Assembly (NCBI GenBank): GCA_934754735.1
Contig: CAKVJE010000016.1
Coordinates: forward strand, 1-27,230
DNA length: 27,230 nt
Origin: an uncultured Candidatus Melainabacteria bacterium
GTDB lineage: Bacteria; Cyanobacteriota; Vampirovibrionia; Gastranaerophilales; Gastranaerophilaceae
Reading direction: 5' to 3'
The notes under the pieces: generated by a model
The model's database searches: none
What the model was told of the DNA's origin: nothing
Seen by the model: the letters and a program-made list of their open reading frames with translations, nothing else
Part shown: piece after piece, positions 1-9,800 of the stretch
Position numbering within the stretch: position 1 is the first letter of the stretch
Layout of the letters: the number at the start of each line of letters is the position of its first letter
Position numbers and translations under genes: made by a program

Positions 1-1
1 A

Positions 2-613
2 CAGAGACGCATGGACGACTTGGGCGCTGTTAACATGAAGGCGCTAGAAGATTATGAAAAAGTGCTTGCGCGTCAACAAGAATTGCAAAATCAAATTGAA
101 ACTTTAAGCTCTGAAAGAGAGCAAATTCTCGAACGTATGCGCGGTTATGAAGATTTGAAAAAAGAAACTTTCTTAAAAACTTATAATGTGCTTAATGAAA
201 ACTTCAAAGATATTTTCCATAGACTATCTGACGGTGAAGGTACTTTGATTTTAGAAAACGAAGAAAAACCGTTTGAAGGCGGACTTGATATTGAGGCACA
301 GCCTAGAGACAAGAAAAAACAACGTCTAGCGGGTATGTCAGGTGGTGAAAAGGCTTTAACAGCACTATCATTTGTATTTGCTATTCAAAAATACATGCCT
401 GCACCATTCTACGCTTTTGACGAAGTTGACGCCAGCTTGGATGGTATTAACGTAGAAAAACTTGCACATATCGTTCAATCACAAGCTGAAACAACGCAAT
501 TTATCGTTGTTAGCCACAGAAAACCTATGATTGAATCAGCCAACCGCACAATTGGTGTAACCCAAAAAGAAAAAGGCATTTCTAAAGTTACAGGCGTAAA
601 ATTAAGAGATTAG
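2..613 (+). CDS. smc: Chromosome segregation protein SMC, C-terminal part (5' end outside window)
   Basis: This is the C-terminal end of SMC, the ATPase that compacts and separates chromosomes together with ScpA and ScpB. The frame is open to the left edge (codons for QRR precede the first ATG at 11), so that Met is internal and the gene starts outside the window. Counting from that Met, the end of the coiled coil (residues about 10-60) leads into the C-terminal ATPase lobe. This lobe has the ABC signature MSGGEK (109-114), the Walker B and D-loop stretch FYAFDEVDASLD (133-144) and the switch His in VVSHRK (H169). The LGAVN motif near the start is typical of the return from coiled coil to head. 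All motifs are intact. The gene ends 32 nt from the convergent fliI-type gene, and I see no hairpin terminator between them. Confidence 0.96.
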   Translation, partial: QRRMDDLGAVNMKALEDYEKVLARQQELQNQIETLSSEREQILERMRGYEDLKKETFLKTYNVLNENFKDIFHRLSDGEGTLILENEEKPFEGGLDIEAQPRDKKKQRLAGMSGGEKALTALSFVFAIQKYMPAPFYAFDEVDASLDGINVEKLAHIVQSQAETTQFIVVSHRKPMIESANRTIGVTQKEKGISKVTGVKLRD

Positions 614-645
614 TCGTAAAATTACAATGTCCAAATCACAAATTT

Positions 646-1992
646 TTAAACATCTACTCCAGACATCATTTCTATCAAAGTATCAATTGTATTTTGCATA
701 TTAACGCTATCTGTAGTTCTTTGTTGCAAGAATGCGTTAATTTTCGGCATCATCTCAATTGCAATGTCTAGTTTAGGATTTGAGCCCGGTTGATACATAC
801 CAACATCAATCAAGTCCTTGTTTTCACGATACATTGCCATAATTTTACGTAACTTACCTGCAGCTTCTTTATGCTCTTTAGAAGCAATTGCCGACATAAG
901 TCTGGAAATACTGCCTAAAACGTCAATTGCAGGATAATGGTTGGCTTCGGCAACTTTTCTTGACAAGAAAATGTGACCGTCTGTAATACCACGAACTGTA
1001 TCTACAATAGGGTCATTAATATCATCACCTTCCATAAGTACGGTATAAAAAGCCGTAATCGAACCTTTAGGACTATTGCCGGCTCTTTCAAGAACCTTTT
1101 GAAGCCAAGAGAAAATAGAAGGCGGATAACCTTTCATTGTTGGTGGTTCACCGATAGACAAACCAACTTCACGTCCTGCCATAGCACAACGTGTTACAGT
1201 ATCCGTCATTAAGAAAACTTTTTTACCTTGATCTCTAAAATATTCACAGACCGCAGTCGCCGTTAGAAGACACTTTTGTCTGATTAAAGGCGGTTGGTCT
1301 CCTGTAGAACAAACAAGAACAGATTTTTTCATACCTTCAGGTCCAAGAGCATCCTCTACGAATTCTTTAACTTCTCTGCCACGTTCACCGATTAGTGCAA
1401 CAACGTTTACATCCGCATCTGAATTTCTTGCAATCATACCTAAAAGTGTACTTTTACCGACTCCGGAACCTGCAAATAGACCCATACGCTGTCCGCAGCC
1501 AAATGTCAGACAAGAATCTATAGCACGAACACCTGTTGAGAACATTTCTGTAATAATAGGTCTTTCAAAAGGACCAGGAGGTGGCCCGTCAGAAGGTCGC
1601 CAAGTTGCGTTAGAAACATCAAGAGGCTTGCCGTCAATAGGTTCACCCATTGGGTTAATTAAACGCCCTAACAAGAAATCACCAACAGGAATTATGATAG
1701 GGCCACCGGTAGTTGTTACAAGACTTCCTTGACCGATTCCGGCTCCGTCATAAAGAAGAAGTAACTGTGCAACATCACCTTTAAAAGCAACAACTTCTGC
1801 AGGTTTTTTCTCTCCAGTAGCAGCTTCTATATAGCATAAATCGCCGATTTTCAAGCCGGGGAGCTTAACTTCTACAGTTAAACCCAAAAGCTTGGAAACG
1901 CTACCTTTGAATTGATACAAATCAACGTTTTCAATTCTTTTGTGTACTTTATCTTTAAGCTCATCTATAAATTCTTGATTTACACCTTCCAT
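646..1992 (-). CDS. fliI: FliI/SctN-type secretion ATPase (type III export ATPase)
   Basis: A 448-residue hexameric ATPase of the FliI/YscN family, which unfolds and feeds substrates into flagellar or injectisome type III export. Visible are a beta-barrel N-terminal domain (about 25-100), Walker A AGSGVGKST (174-182, K180), the GERGRE motif with the expected catalytic Glu (201-207), Walker B VFLMTD (259-264), the TVTRCAMAGREVGLSIGEPP segment (265-284) and MEGDDINDPIVD (320-331). The GYPPS and EGDDxNDPIxD segments point to FliI/SctN rather than F1 beta or Rho. Length is normal for FliI. It lies 21 nt downstream of mfd on the same strand and probably shares its transcript. There is no clear Shine-Dalgarno before the ATG. 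No FliH, FliJ or other flagellar gene is in the window, so whether it serves a flagellum, an injectisome or another export device cannot be told from here. Confidence 0.93.
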   Translation of the reverse strand: MEGVNQEFIDELKDKVHKRIENVDLYQFKGSVSKLLGLTVEVKLPGLKIGDLCYIEAATGEKKPAEVVAFKGDVAQLLLLYDGAGIGQGSLVTTTGGPIIIPVGDFLLGRLINPMGEPIDGKPLDVSNATWRPSDGPPPGPFERPIITEMFSTGVRAIDSCLTFGCGQRMGLFAGSGVGKSTLLGMIARNSDADVNVVALIGERGREVKEFVEDALGPEGMKKSVLVCSTGDQPPLIRQKCLLTATAVCEYFRDQGKKVFLMTDTVTRCAMAGREVGLSIGEPPTMKGYPPSIFSWLQKVLERAGNSPKGSITAFYTVLMEGDDINDPIVDTVRGITDGHIFLSRKVAEANHYPAIDVLGSISRLMSAIASKEHKEAAGKLRKIMAMYRENKDLIDVGMYQPGSNPKLDIAIEMMPKINAFLQQRTTDSVNMQNTIDTLIEMMSGVDV

Positions 1993-2013
1993 ACATATAT
2001 TTTAACATAGAAA

Positions 2014-5000
2014 TTATTTGTTTTTATATTTATCAGCTATTTCTTTTATGAAATAGAATAAATTCGTTAATACATCAAATATTTCATCAAAACTCATATT
2101 TCTATTACTTACCAGCAAAATAGATTTGCCATCTTCGCAAGTTTTTGGTGCAACTGTAAACTTGATTTTTCTTGCAATATCTTTGTCCAGACCTTGTTTA
2201 ATTATATTCCATTCATAAGGTGTAAACGGTGAATATACACGAATGTCATCGCCTGCTTCCCTAATTATTGTAATTCCACATTCTGTCGCTATCAATCTCA
2301 ATTTGATTAATTTAATCAGATTTTCTACTTCATCAGGAATTCTTGAGAAACGGTCTTTCCATTCTGATACAATATAATCAAGCTCAACTTCATTTTTAAC
2401 ATCTGAAAGTCGCTTGTATTCAATCATTTTTTGTTCACCCGAACCCACCCATTCATCAGGAATATAAGCAGTAATATTAATATCAACAATTGTTGGTTTG
2501 TTAGCTTTTATGGCTTCACCTTTAAGTTCGTTCACGGTTTCTTCAAGCAGTTGACAATACGTATCAAAACCAACGTTAACCATGTGTCCGTGCTGTTTTG
2601 TACCCAAAATATTACCGACACCACGAATTTCAACGTCGCGCATAGCAATTCTGTATCCGCTTCCGAGCGTTGTGAATTCTTTTATTGCTTTTAATCGCTC
2701 TGATGCTTCGTGCGAAAGTTCTTTGCTTTTCTTGTAAAAACAATAACAATATGCTTGCTTATCGCTTCTTCCTACACGTCCTCTAAGTTGATAAAGCTGT
2801 GCTAATCCAAGTTTATCGGCTTCATGAATAATCATTGTATTAGCATTCGGAATATCTATACCGTTTTCGATAATTGTTGTACAAAGCAAAATGTCGTAAT
2901 CGTGGTTGTCAAAACCGATAATCACATCTTCAAGTTGTTTTTCGCTCAATTGTCCATGTCCGATTGCGATGCGAGCGTTTGGTACAAGTTTTTGAAGTTC
3001 AAGCTTAAATTCTTCAATTGTTTCAACTCTGTTATAGAGATAAAATACTTGTCCATCTCTATCAAGTTCATTTACAATTGCGTTTTTAACTGTTTGTTCA
3101 TTGTATTCGCCCACAAAAGTTTTGATTGGCAAACGGTTTTGAGGCGGAGTATTAATTACGGAAATATCTTTAATGCCTGATAACGACATATAAAGCGTTC
3201 TAGGAATCGGAGTTGCTGACATTGAAATAATATCAATATTTTCCCTGAATTCTTTTAATTTTTCTTTGTGTCTTACGCCAAAACGATGTTCTTCATCAAT
3301 TACAAGCAAGCCCAAATCTTTAAATATAACCTTATCTTGTAACAAACTGTGAGTTGCAATAACCACATCACATTTTCCTGTCGCCAGATTTTTGAGCGTT
3401 TCGTGGCGTTCTTTTGTACTTCTGAAACGACAAAGAAGTTCTACATCAATTCCAAAAGGCTTAAAGCGTTCTGAAATAGTTTGAAAATGTTGTAGAGCAA
3501 GAACAGTTGTCGGAACAATTACCGCAACTTGCTTTAAGGAAGTAACAGCTTTAAACATCGCACGCATAGCAACTTCTGTTTTACCAAAACCTACATCTCC
3601 GCAAACAAGTCTGTCCATTGGATTAGGGCTTTCCATGTCAGCTTTAATTTGATTAATAGATTTCAATTGGTCAGGAGTTTCAATGTATTCGAACGTGTCC
3701 TCCATCTCCAATTGTAAAGGTGAATCAGGCGCAAATTCAATTCCGGTTTTCATTTTACGTCTTGCGTATAACCTTAATAAATCGTAAGCTATAGCTTCAA
3801 CTTCCTTTTTAACCTTAGTTTTTGTATTTTCCCAATCACTTCCGCCCATGCGTGAAAGTTTAGGTTTTATTTGACCTGAACCACGATAACGGCAGAGCAT
3901 GTTGATTTGCTCAGCAGGAATATGCAATTTGTCTTTGTTTGCGTATTCAATTGTCAAATAATCTTTTAGTTGACCGTCAAATTCCTGTTTTGTCAGTCCT
4001 TTATAAACACCTACACCGTGAATAGAGTGGACAACATATTCACCTTCTTTGATATCATTAATATTTTCAATGTATTCTGCTTTTTCTTTATAATGGCGTT
4101 TACGATTTGACGGAATATCCTTTTGACGTTTGTTAAAAAGCTCTCTATCAGTAAGTAAAAGGATTTTACCGTCCCTAAGCTCTGTACCTTGAGAAGTAAT
4201 ATTTCTAATATAATTAATATCAAAAATACCATATTCTGCTAAAACCTCTTTTACACGCTCTTGAAAATCAGTTGCAATAGTAATTTGATAACCTTTGTGT
4301 TCTTGAAGAAATTTTGCAACAGCTTGTATATCAGCATCAAAAATTTGAACATTTCTCGCGTCAATATCAATAACTTCGTTATTTTCATCGGACAAAAAAT
4401 TGTTTAAATAAATTTTTTGCATGCCGGCAGTTTTCTTAATAATTTCTTCCCACGTGAAATGATTTATTTCCTTTAATGCGTAGATTTGATTAGTTTTTAA
4501 AGCTTCATTATAAGAATTTATAAAATTATCATCTATTTGTTGATACTTTGCTGAAACTTCCGCATATTCATCAAATACAATAATATAATCTTTGAAATAG
4601 TCCAAAATATTAACTAAATCAGAATTAAAATATGATTGATAAACGTTTATACCTTCAAAATAACCTTCATTTTCAAATTGTTCTTTAAGCTCTTTGGGAA
4701 ATTCATTTGGTGGATTATCAGGTAAAACAAATTTGTAAAGCGGTCTAATATAAACGGGTTCAGTTATTTTTTTGATAGATTTTTGTGTTTCATTATTAAA
4801 AAATCTTATGTCAACGATTTCATCACCCCAAAACTCAAGCCTGATAGGATTTTCTTCCAGCGAATAAATATCTGCAATATCTCCTCTAATACTAAACTCA
4901 CCAATATCAGAAACCATTGTTGAACGCTTATAACCTAATTTAATCAGACGATTAAGTAAATCCGTTTGTGAAATGCTGTCACCAATTTTTAAACTAAACG

Positions 5001-5382
5001 AATTATCTTCAAAAAACTGTTCTGACGGAAATTTCTCAAGAAGTGTTTTTACTGGTGTAAAAACAAGATTAGGCTTAGCTTCCAATGTATCAATTTGTTT
5101 TGCATAGTCATAAAGATTGCCGACTACAACTTCATAAGGTGAAACATTTTGGTAAGGCAATGTTTCTGCGCTTCGCTCAAATAATCGTTCTAAATCAGCA
5201 GAATATTTTAGTGCTGATTGCTCGGTTGAAGTCACAAAAAGAACTTTTTTGTCCGATAATTTGCAGATATAATCAAGCAAAAGAAGACGGCTAAACGTTG
5301 TTAAACCTGTTAAAGTAAAGCTTTTTTCTTTTCTTATATTTCTTATCAGATGGTCAAAAAATGATGCATTCTCAAGTTTCAT
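2014..5382 (-). CDS. mfd: Transcription-repair coupling factor Mfd
   Basis: Mfd removes RNA polymerase stalled at DNA lesions and recruits UvrA. The 1122-residue length is near the usual 1150. Order of domains: a UvrB-like N-terminal region (about 1-210), a linker region, the RNA-polymerase-interacting domain with VVHSIHGVGVYKGL (450-463), then the RecG-like motor with Walker A CGDVGFGKTE (594-603), DEEHRFGVRHKEKLK (696-710), SATPIPRTL (722-730) and LYQLRGRVGRSDKQAYCY near residue 900, and a C-terminal TRCF domain. All motor motifs are intact. The start codon sits only 6 nt after an extended -10 element (5389-5397), so the mRNA may be leaderless. fliI follows 21 nt later. The gene diverges from the lineage-specific gene at 5517. 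Confidence 0.98.
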   Translation of the reverse strand: MKLENASFFDHLIRNIRKEKSFTLTGLTTFSRLLLLDYICKLSDKKVLFVTSTEQSALKYSADLERLFERSAETLPYQNVSPYEVVVGNLYDYAKQIDTLEAKPNLVFTPVKTLLEKFPSEQFFEDNSFSLKIGDSISQTDLLNRLIKLGYKRSTMVSDIGEFSIRGDIADIYSLEENPIRLEFWGDEIVDIRFFNNETQKSIKKITEPVYIRPLYKFVLPDNPPNEFPKELKEQFENEGYFEGINVYQSYFNSDLVNILDYFKDYIIVFDEYAEVSAKYQQIDDNFINSYNEALKTNQIYALKEINHFTWEEIIKKTAGMQKIYLNNFLSDENNEVIDIDARNVQIFDADIQAVAKFLQEHKGYQITIATDFQERVKEVLAEYGIFDINYIRNITSQGTELRDGKILLLTDRELFNKRQKDIPSNRKRHYKEKAEYIENINDIKEGEYVVHSIHGVGVYKGLTKQEFDGQLKDYLTIEYANKDKLHIPAEQINMLCRYRGSGQIKPKLSRMGGSDWENTKTKVKKEVEAIAYDLLRLYARRKMKTGIEFAPDSPLQLEMEDTFEYIETPDQLKSINQIKADMESPNPMDRLVCGDVGFGKTEVAMRAMFKAVTSLKQVAVIVPTTVLALQHFQTISERFKPFGIDVELLCRFRSTKERHETLKNLATGKCDVVIATHSLLQDKVIFKDLGLLVIDEEHRFGVRHKEKLKEFRENIDIISMSATPIPRTLYMSLSGIKDISVINTPPQNRLPIKTFVGEYNEQTVKNAIVNELDRDGQVFYLYNRVETIEEFKLELQKLVPNARIAIGHGQLSEKQLEDVIIGFDNHDYDILLCTTIIENGIDIPNANTMIIHEADKLGLAQLYQLRGRVGRSDKQAYCYCFYKKSKELSHEASERLKAIKEFTTLGSGYRIAMRDVEIRGVGNILGTKQHGHMVNVGFDTYCQLLEETVNELKGEAIKANKPTIVDINITAYIPDEWVGSGEQKMIEYKRLSDVKNEVELDYIVSEWKDRFSRIPDEVENLIKLIKLRLIATECGITIIREAGDDIRVYSPFTPYEWNIIKQGLDKDIARKIKFTVAPKTCEDGKSILLVSNRNMSFDEIFDVLTNLFYFIKEIADKYKNK

Positions 5383-5388
5383 GATATT

Positions 5389-5397
5389 AGTATATCA
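5389..5397 (-). promoter_or_regulatory. Extended -10 promoter for mfd
   Basis: On the minus strand the sequence TGATATACT (5397 to 5389) is an extended -10 element (TGn plus TATACT). No good -35 lies at 16-18 nt; a TTGTTA sits 21 nt upstream. The predicted transcription start falls on or next to the mfd ATG, so the transcript would be leaderless or nearly so. Confidence 0.5.
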
Positions 5398-5516
5398 CCA
5401 ATGCAGAAAATTATGTAACAAATTGTAACGATTTTATCAGAAACTCTAAAGTTTTTATATAAATATGCCGTAAACAATAGTACAAGGGAAAACTATATAA
5501 GGACAATAGAACTACA

Positions 5517-6686
5517 ATGGGAATGGCAGCATCACAAGCTAGATTATTAACTCTAACGAGTAGGCTCCACGATGTAGAATACAAGGCACAAAACATCGAG
5601 AGTCAAAAAATAGCTTTGGCAACTCAACAAGACGAGTTGTACCAAACCTATTGTGATGCATTGGATGCAAAGAAAATTCAAGTAGCTTTTAATACAGATA
5701 ACGGTGGAAGCAGGTATGTTGATGCAACTTTCGCCAATATTTGCGGTTATAACGAAGACAGAAAAAAACAATACACTTTAAGAGACGCTGAAACAGGTAA
5801 AGTTATTGTGGATTCAGAGGTTTATAATCAATATAAAATTTTTGATAATGATAAATATTCATTTGCCTGGGCTATGCTGGGTTTAGGTGACAATGGAGCT
5901 TGGGAATACGGAGATAATGACGCAGCTGCTGTTGGATATCAAAAAAGCCAAACTACTGCAGATGGTAATCTTTGGATGTCAGAAGTTGAACAAGTAGTCT
6001 ATGATAAACACGAAAAAGCAGGAGATTTAAATTCTGGTGTAAAAAAAGCTTACGATAGTTTAATTGAAACCAATGAAAAGAAAGTGGCAGGAGAAGCTAC
6101 TGCTTCAGAAGTTGTTGATGCTTTGAACGCGTTTAGAAATAAATTGTATAATACATACAGTTCTGAAATCTATAAATACATGGCACTTAATAAAGGTGAT
6201 ACTCAAGAACAAAATGGTAATCCGGATTCTCAAACTGCAGATAAAGATACTGAAGAAACTTTTGATCAACAAAAATTCAACTATTACGTACGATTATTTG
6301 AACAAATCCAATCTTGCGGTGGTTGCCAAGAAGTTGATGCAGCATATACTTCCGGCGACGAAGGCAAAGAATGGTTTAACAACATGGTAACTTCCGGCCG
6401 AGTATTAATTGATGTGTATAATACTAACAAAAAAGAATGGCAAGAAACTAGCGTTGCAACGAGTACAAACGAAAATTACATACAAGAAACTTCTGATGAC
6501 GAAGACCTAAAGAAAGCTGAAGCAACTTATGAATATGAACTAAAGAAAATTAATGCTAAAGACACAAAGTACGATAAAGAATTAAGCAAGCTAGAAACCG
6601 AAAGAACTGCTATTAAGCAAGAAATGGATTCAATTAAAACTGTTAAAAATGATAATATCGAAAGAACATTCGGTATATTCTCATAG
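5517..6686 (+). CDS. Lineage-specific helical protein with MGMAASQARLL N-terminus, function unknown
   Basis: A 389-residue protein that I cannot assign to a named family. It starts MGMAASQARLLTLTSRLHD and continues as a likely amphipathic helix to about residue 55. There is no hydrophobic signal peptide or membrane segment. The middle (60-320) is mixed, rich in Tyr, Asn and Asp, with a CGGC pair at 267-270. The tail (about 325-380) is a Lys/Glu-rich coiled coil ending NIERTFGIFS. From memory, proteins sharing this head and tail are frequent, in several copies, in Gastranaerophilales genomes and are annotated as hypothetical. A head with an amphipathic helix and no Sec signal is also what flagellar or type III axial proteins look like, so an exported protein is conceivable; that is inference. 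An AAGGA sequence lies 13 nt before the ATG, rather far for a ribosome site. A strong terminator follows at 6728. Confidence 0.85.
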   Translation: MGMAASQARLLTLTSRLHDVEYKAQNIESQKIALATQQDELYQTYCDALDAKKIQVAFNTDNGGSRYVDATFANICGYNEDRKKQYTLRDAETGKVIVDSEVYNQYKIFDNDKYSFAWAMLGLGDNGAWEYGDNDAAAVGYQKSQTTADGNLWMSEVEQVVYDKHEKAGDLNSGVKKAYDSLIETNEKKVAGEATASEVVDALNAFRNKLYNTYSSEIYKYMALNKGDTQEQNGNPDSQTADKDTEETFDQQKFNYYVRLFEQIQSCGGCQEVDAAYTSGDEGKEWFNNMVTSGRVLIDVYNTNKKEWQETSVATSTNENYIQETSDDEDLKKAEATYEYELKKINAKDTKYDKELSKLETERTAIKQEMDSIKTVKNDNIERTFGIFS

Positions 6687-6700
6687 ATGTAAGATGTTTA

Positions 6701-6723
6701 TTTTTCCCTTTTTCCTTTTTCCC
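6701..6723 (+). repeat. Three near-copies of TTTTTCCC
   Basis: The sequence reads TTTTTCCC, TTTTTCC, TTTTTCCC in direct succession between the stop codon at 6686 and the terminator hairpin at 6728. It is an uninterrupted pyrimidine tract on the plus strand. It may be simple slippage-generated sequence or an element in the 3' untranslated region. I know of no function. Confidence 0.75.
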
Positions 6724-6727
6724 TTAG

Positions 6728-6753
6728 CCACTTTAAATAAGTGGTTTTTTTTT
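6728..6753 (+). terminator. Rho-independent terminator after the 5517-6686 gene
   Basis: CCACTT (6728-6733) pairs perfectly with AAGTGG (6739-6744) around a 5-nt loop, and nine T residues follow (6745-6753). It separates the 5517 gene from the giant gene, whose own promoter starts at 6795. Confidence 0.9.
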
Positions 6754-6794
6754 ATTTTTATAATTCTTAACAAATGATTACAATTTAGTAGTAT

Positions 6795-6823
6795 TTGTCA
6801 GTATTTTTATATTATTATATAAT
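6795..6823 (+). promoter_or_regulatory. Sigma-70-type promoter for the giant coiled-coil gene
   Basis: The -35 is TTGTCA (6795-6800, five of six consensus bases), the spacer is exactly 17 nt, and the -10 is a perfect TATAAT (6818-6823). The start of transcription is expected near 6830, leaving a leader of about 30 nt. It lies just after the terminator of the preceding gene, so it probably drives the whole 6859-15999 gene chain. Confidence 0.85.
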
Positions 6824-6858
6824 AAGTATGAATATAGAATGTGGGATAGAGTAAGTAT

Positions 6859-9800
6859 ATGGCAGAAATAAATAATTTTTCAGAGATTACAGAAAATTTT
6901 GATACAATAAAAACCTTGTTAAATTCAATCAGAGCGCAAGGTATATTAAATACATCAGACGTTGATAAACTTCTTGCAGGTATTAATTCTAAGTTAGAAA
7001 AAATAAATACGGAAGAAGATATTGACCTTATTAAAATTTTTCTATCTGAATTAAAACAAAATTTAGACGAACGCCACAATGTACTTATTTCAAAATTTGG
7101 CGCAATAGAATCTTTATTCTCAAATTTACTTAAAAATAGCGCAGATGCTTTAAAATCAAGCGAAGTTAAAGAATTATTTGATATTGTTGCAACGAATTTA
7201 TCTGTATTCTCTAGAGAAGTTGTATCTCAGAAAGAAACTCTAACCGACATTACACTTAGACTTGATGCCATGCGCTCAGATGATACTCAGAAAAAAGAAA
7301 TCATCAAAAGTATTTCTCTTTTGAAAAATGATTTGGAACATCTCGGAAACGGCTTTGATTCTATTGTATTGAGTTTAAATGAAAACTTTAAAACTCTAAT
7401 AAAAACTCTATCAAGTGTTGATCAATCAGAAGCTATTAACAAATTTGGCGGACAATTGGATGACATTGTAAACTCTTCAAACACAATACTTTCAGCTATC
7501 CAAATGATGGATAAAAAGAATGATCAATTAGAAGATGCCTTGAAAGGTTTAGCAAGCCAAGATGACGTTATAAGTGCTAAAAAATGGTTGAGCGATTTAG
7601 TTGCAAAAAATCACGAACTTAACGATTCTGTTAACAATTTATCAGACAAATATTATAAAATAGACAATTTGGCTGAAAAAATCGACGCATCTGTGAGCAT
7701 CATTGCAGGTTTAAAAACTGTTATTTCTGAAAGTGAAAATCAAAATTCAGAAAAAATAATGAATGAACTGGAAGCTTTGCAAGCGTCATTAAAAGAAGTT
7801 ACAACTAATCAAAAATTTGAAGATTTTAAAACTTCTTTAGAAATCGTTTTGAAAGATATTTCATCAGGTTCTGTTAATTTGCAAAACGCCCTAATTGACG
7901 CGTCTTCTGAAATTCAAAAGATTAGCACAAATTTACAGGCTCTAGATATTAATGTGAACTTCCAAAGCTTGATGTCAAATTTAGAAAAAATGGAGCATGA
8001 CATCAAAGAACATACAGATGTCGTAACCGATAAAATTTCTCAATTGGTTGAAGTAAACGCTACAAGAACTTTAAATGAAATTTCTAATGGTGCAGATTCT
8101 TTGATTTCAAAACTAAAAGACTCGCATTATACAATGACAAAATTGTGTGAAAAAAGTTTTAATGATGTAGCAGAAGATATTGCAAATTTAAAAACTGTTG
8201 TTTCACAAATTGACGAAAATAATGTTTCTGCAAATAATGCTATTTTTTCAAATATTACAGACAGATTAGCAATGTTTGAAAACAGCCTTAAAGGTTCTTT
8301 AGAAAAACAAGAAGGATATGTAGCAAACTCATCAAGTCAATTATTTGAACAGATTAAAAATATTAAGGATTTGTCCGGCGTAATTGATTATAAACTTGAT
8401 GCATCAGTAATCGAAGTAAATAATTCTAAACGCGAATTCGCAGAATTAAAATCTGCAGTTCAAGATGTTTTAGGCTTGGATTTTGTTAATGTTGTAAAAG
8501 ACTTAAAAGTCGATTTATATGCAGTTAAACAGGAATTGTCAACAGCATTTGAAAATTCTTCAACTGAACAAGCCGAAAAATCTGCAAATGATTTGTTTGG
8601 CAAATATGAACTTTTGGTTAGCAAATTAGACAGCGTAGAAGACACGCTTAAACAAGCACAAACATCAGCTTTAAATGCATTGAAACCTATTTTGGATAAT
8701 ATTTCAGCGTCAATAATGGATGTAATATCTTACGTAAGTTCTCAAAAAGAACTTAATACGGATTCAATTGATGTTAAGCTCGCAAATATTACAGAAATCG
8801 TAAAAGATAGCAATTTGAACTATGTTGAAAATGTTCGCGATGTTGTTGAAGTTATTAGAACACAAGTTGAAAATAATTTAATTCAAATTCAGCAAGAAAA
8901 TTCTAAGAAAATTGACATAATTAACAGTTCAATTTCAAAGAATACTGAGTCTTTAAAGGAAGAAATTAAGTATTCTTATAACAAATTGCTTGAAGTTCAA
9001 GATAATTTTGATGAAATTAAAGAAGCGCTAAACGTAAATAATATTACTTTAAGCACTAATATTGGCGACATTATGTCTTCTACAGACGGTTTAAAAACTG
9101 ATTTTGAAGTAAAATTAGCAACTTTGAAGAATGCTTTATTAGAAAAAATTTCTGACTTCAAACAAGAATTCACCTGTGAAAACGCTGATAAAATTAGCGA
9201 AATTAAATTTACTACTGAAAACTTGCATGCAAAGAGTTTGCAAAATTCTCAAGAATTAATTGGACAATTCAAAGGTGAAATAGCTCAAATTATTGGCACA
9301 TTAAAACTTAATGTAGAAGAACTTGCAGAACAACTTTCAAGCACAACTTTGAAAGTTGAAGGCGGTAATAGAGAAGTTGTAAACTACATTAAAAACGATT
9401 TTTGTGCAGAAATTGCTAATTCTGTAAATACTTTAAAATCAGACTTGTCAGAATTTTCTTCTAATATGCAAAATTATACCGATAGAATTACCGGTGGTTT
9501 TGATGATTTGAAAAATAGTGTTGACTCAATGTCCGAAAAAACTACATCATCTTTAACATCTACACTTGCAAAGATTTTAGATAACTTTGTTTCTTTAAAA
9601 GGTGTGTTAAATAACTTTAATGAAACAAATTTACAAAATTATAAAACAAGTGTTGACAATATTACAGACGATTTTGCAAACTTAAAAGACAGATTAGAAA
9701 GTATTGATAAAAATATTGATGAAGATTTGACAAGACAGTTTAGTTTAATAGAAACTAATTTTGATGATTTGTCAAATTCTTTAACTGAATTATTCTCTCG

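Noticed and set aside
973..1212. Plus-strand open frame inside the FliI-type gene, and many similar ones opposite the giant gene and mfd
   Set aside because: They are antisense to clearly conserved or long coding frames, have no ribosome sites, and their translations are low-complexity.
5413..5429. Two TGTAAC copies upstream of the 5517 gene as a regulator site
   Set aside because: Only two 6-bp copies are present, about one helical turn apart in AT-rich DNA, with no other support.
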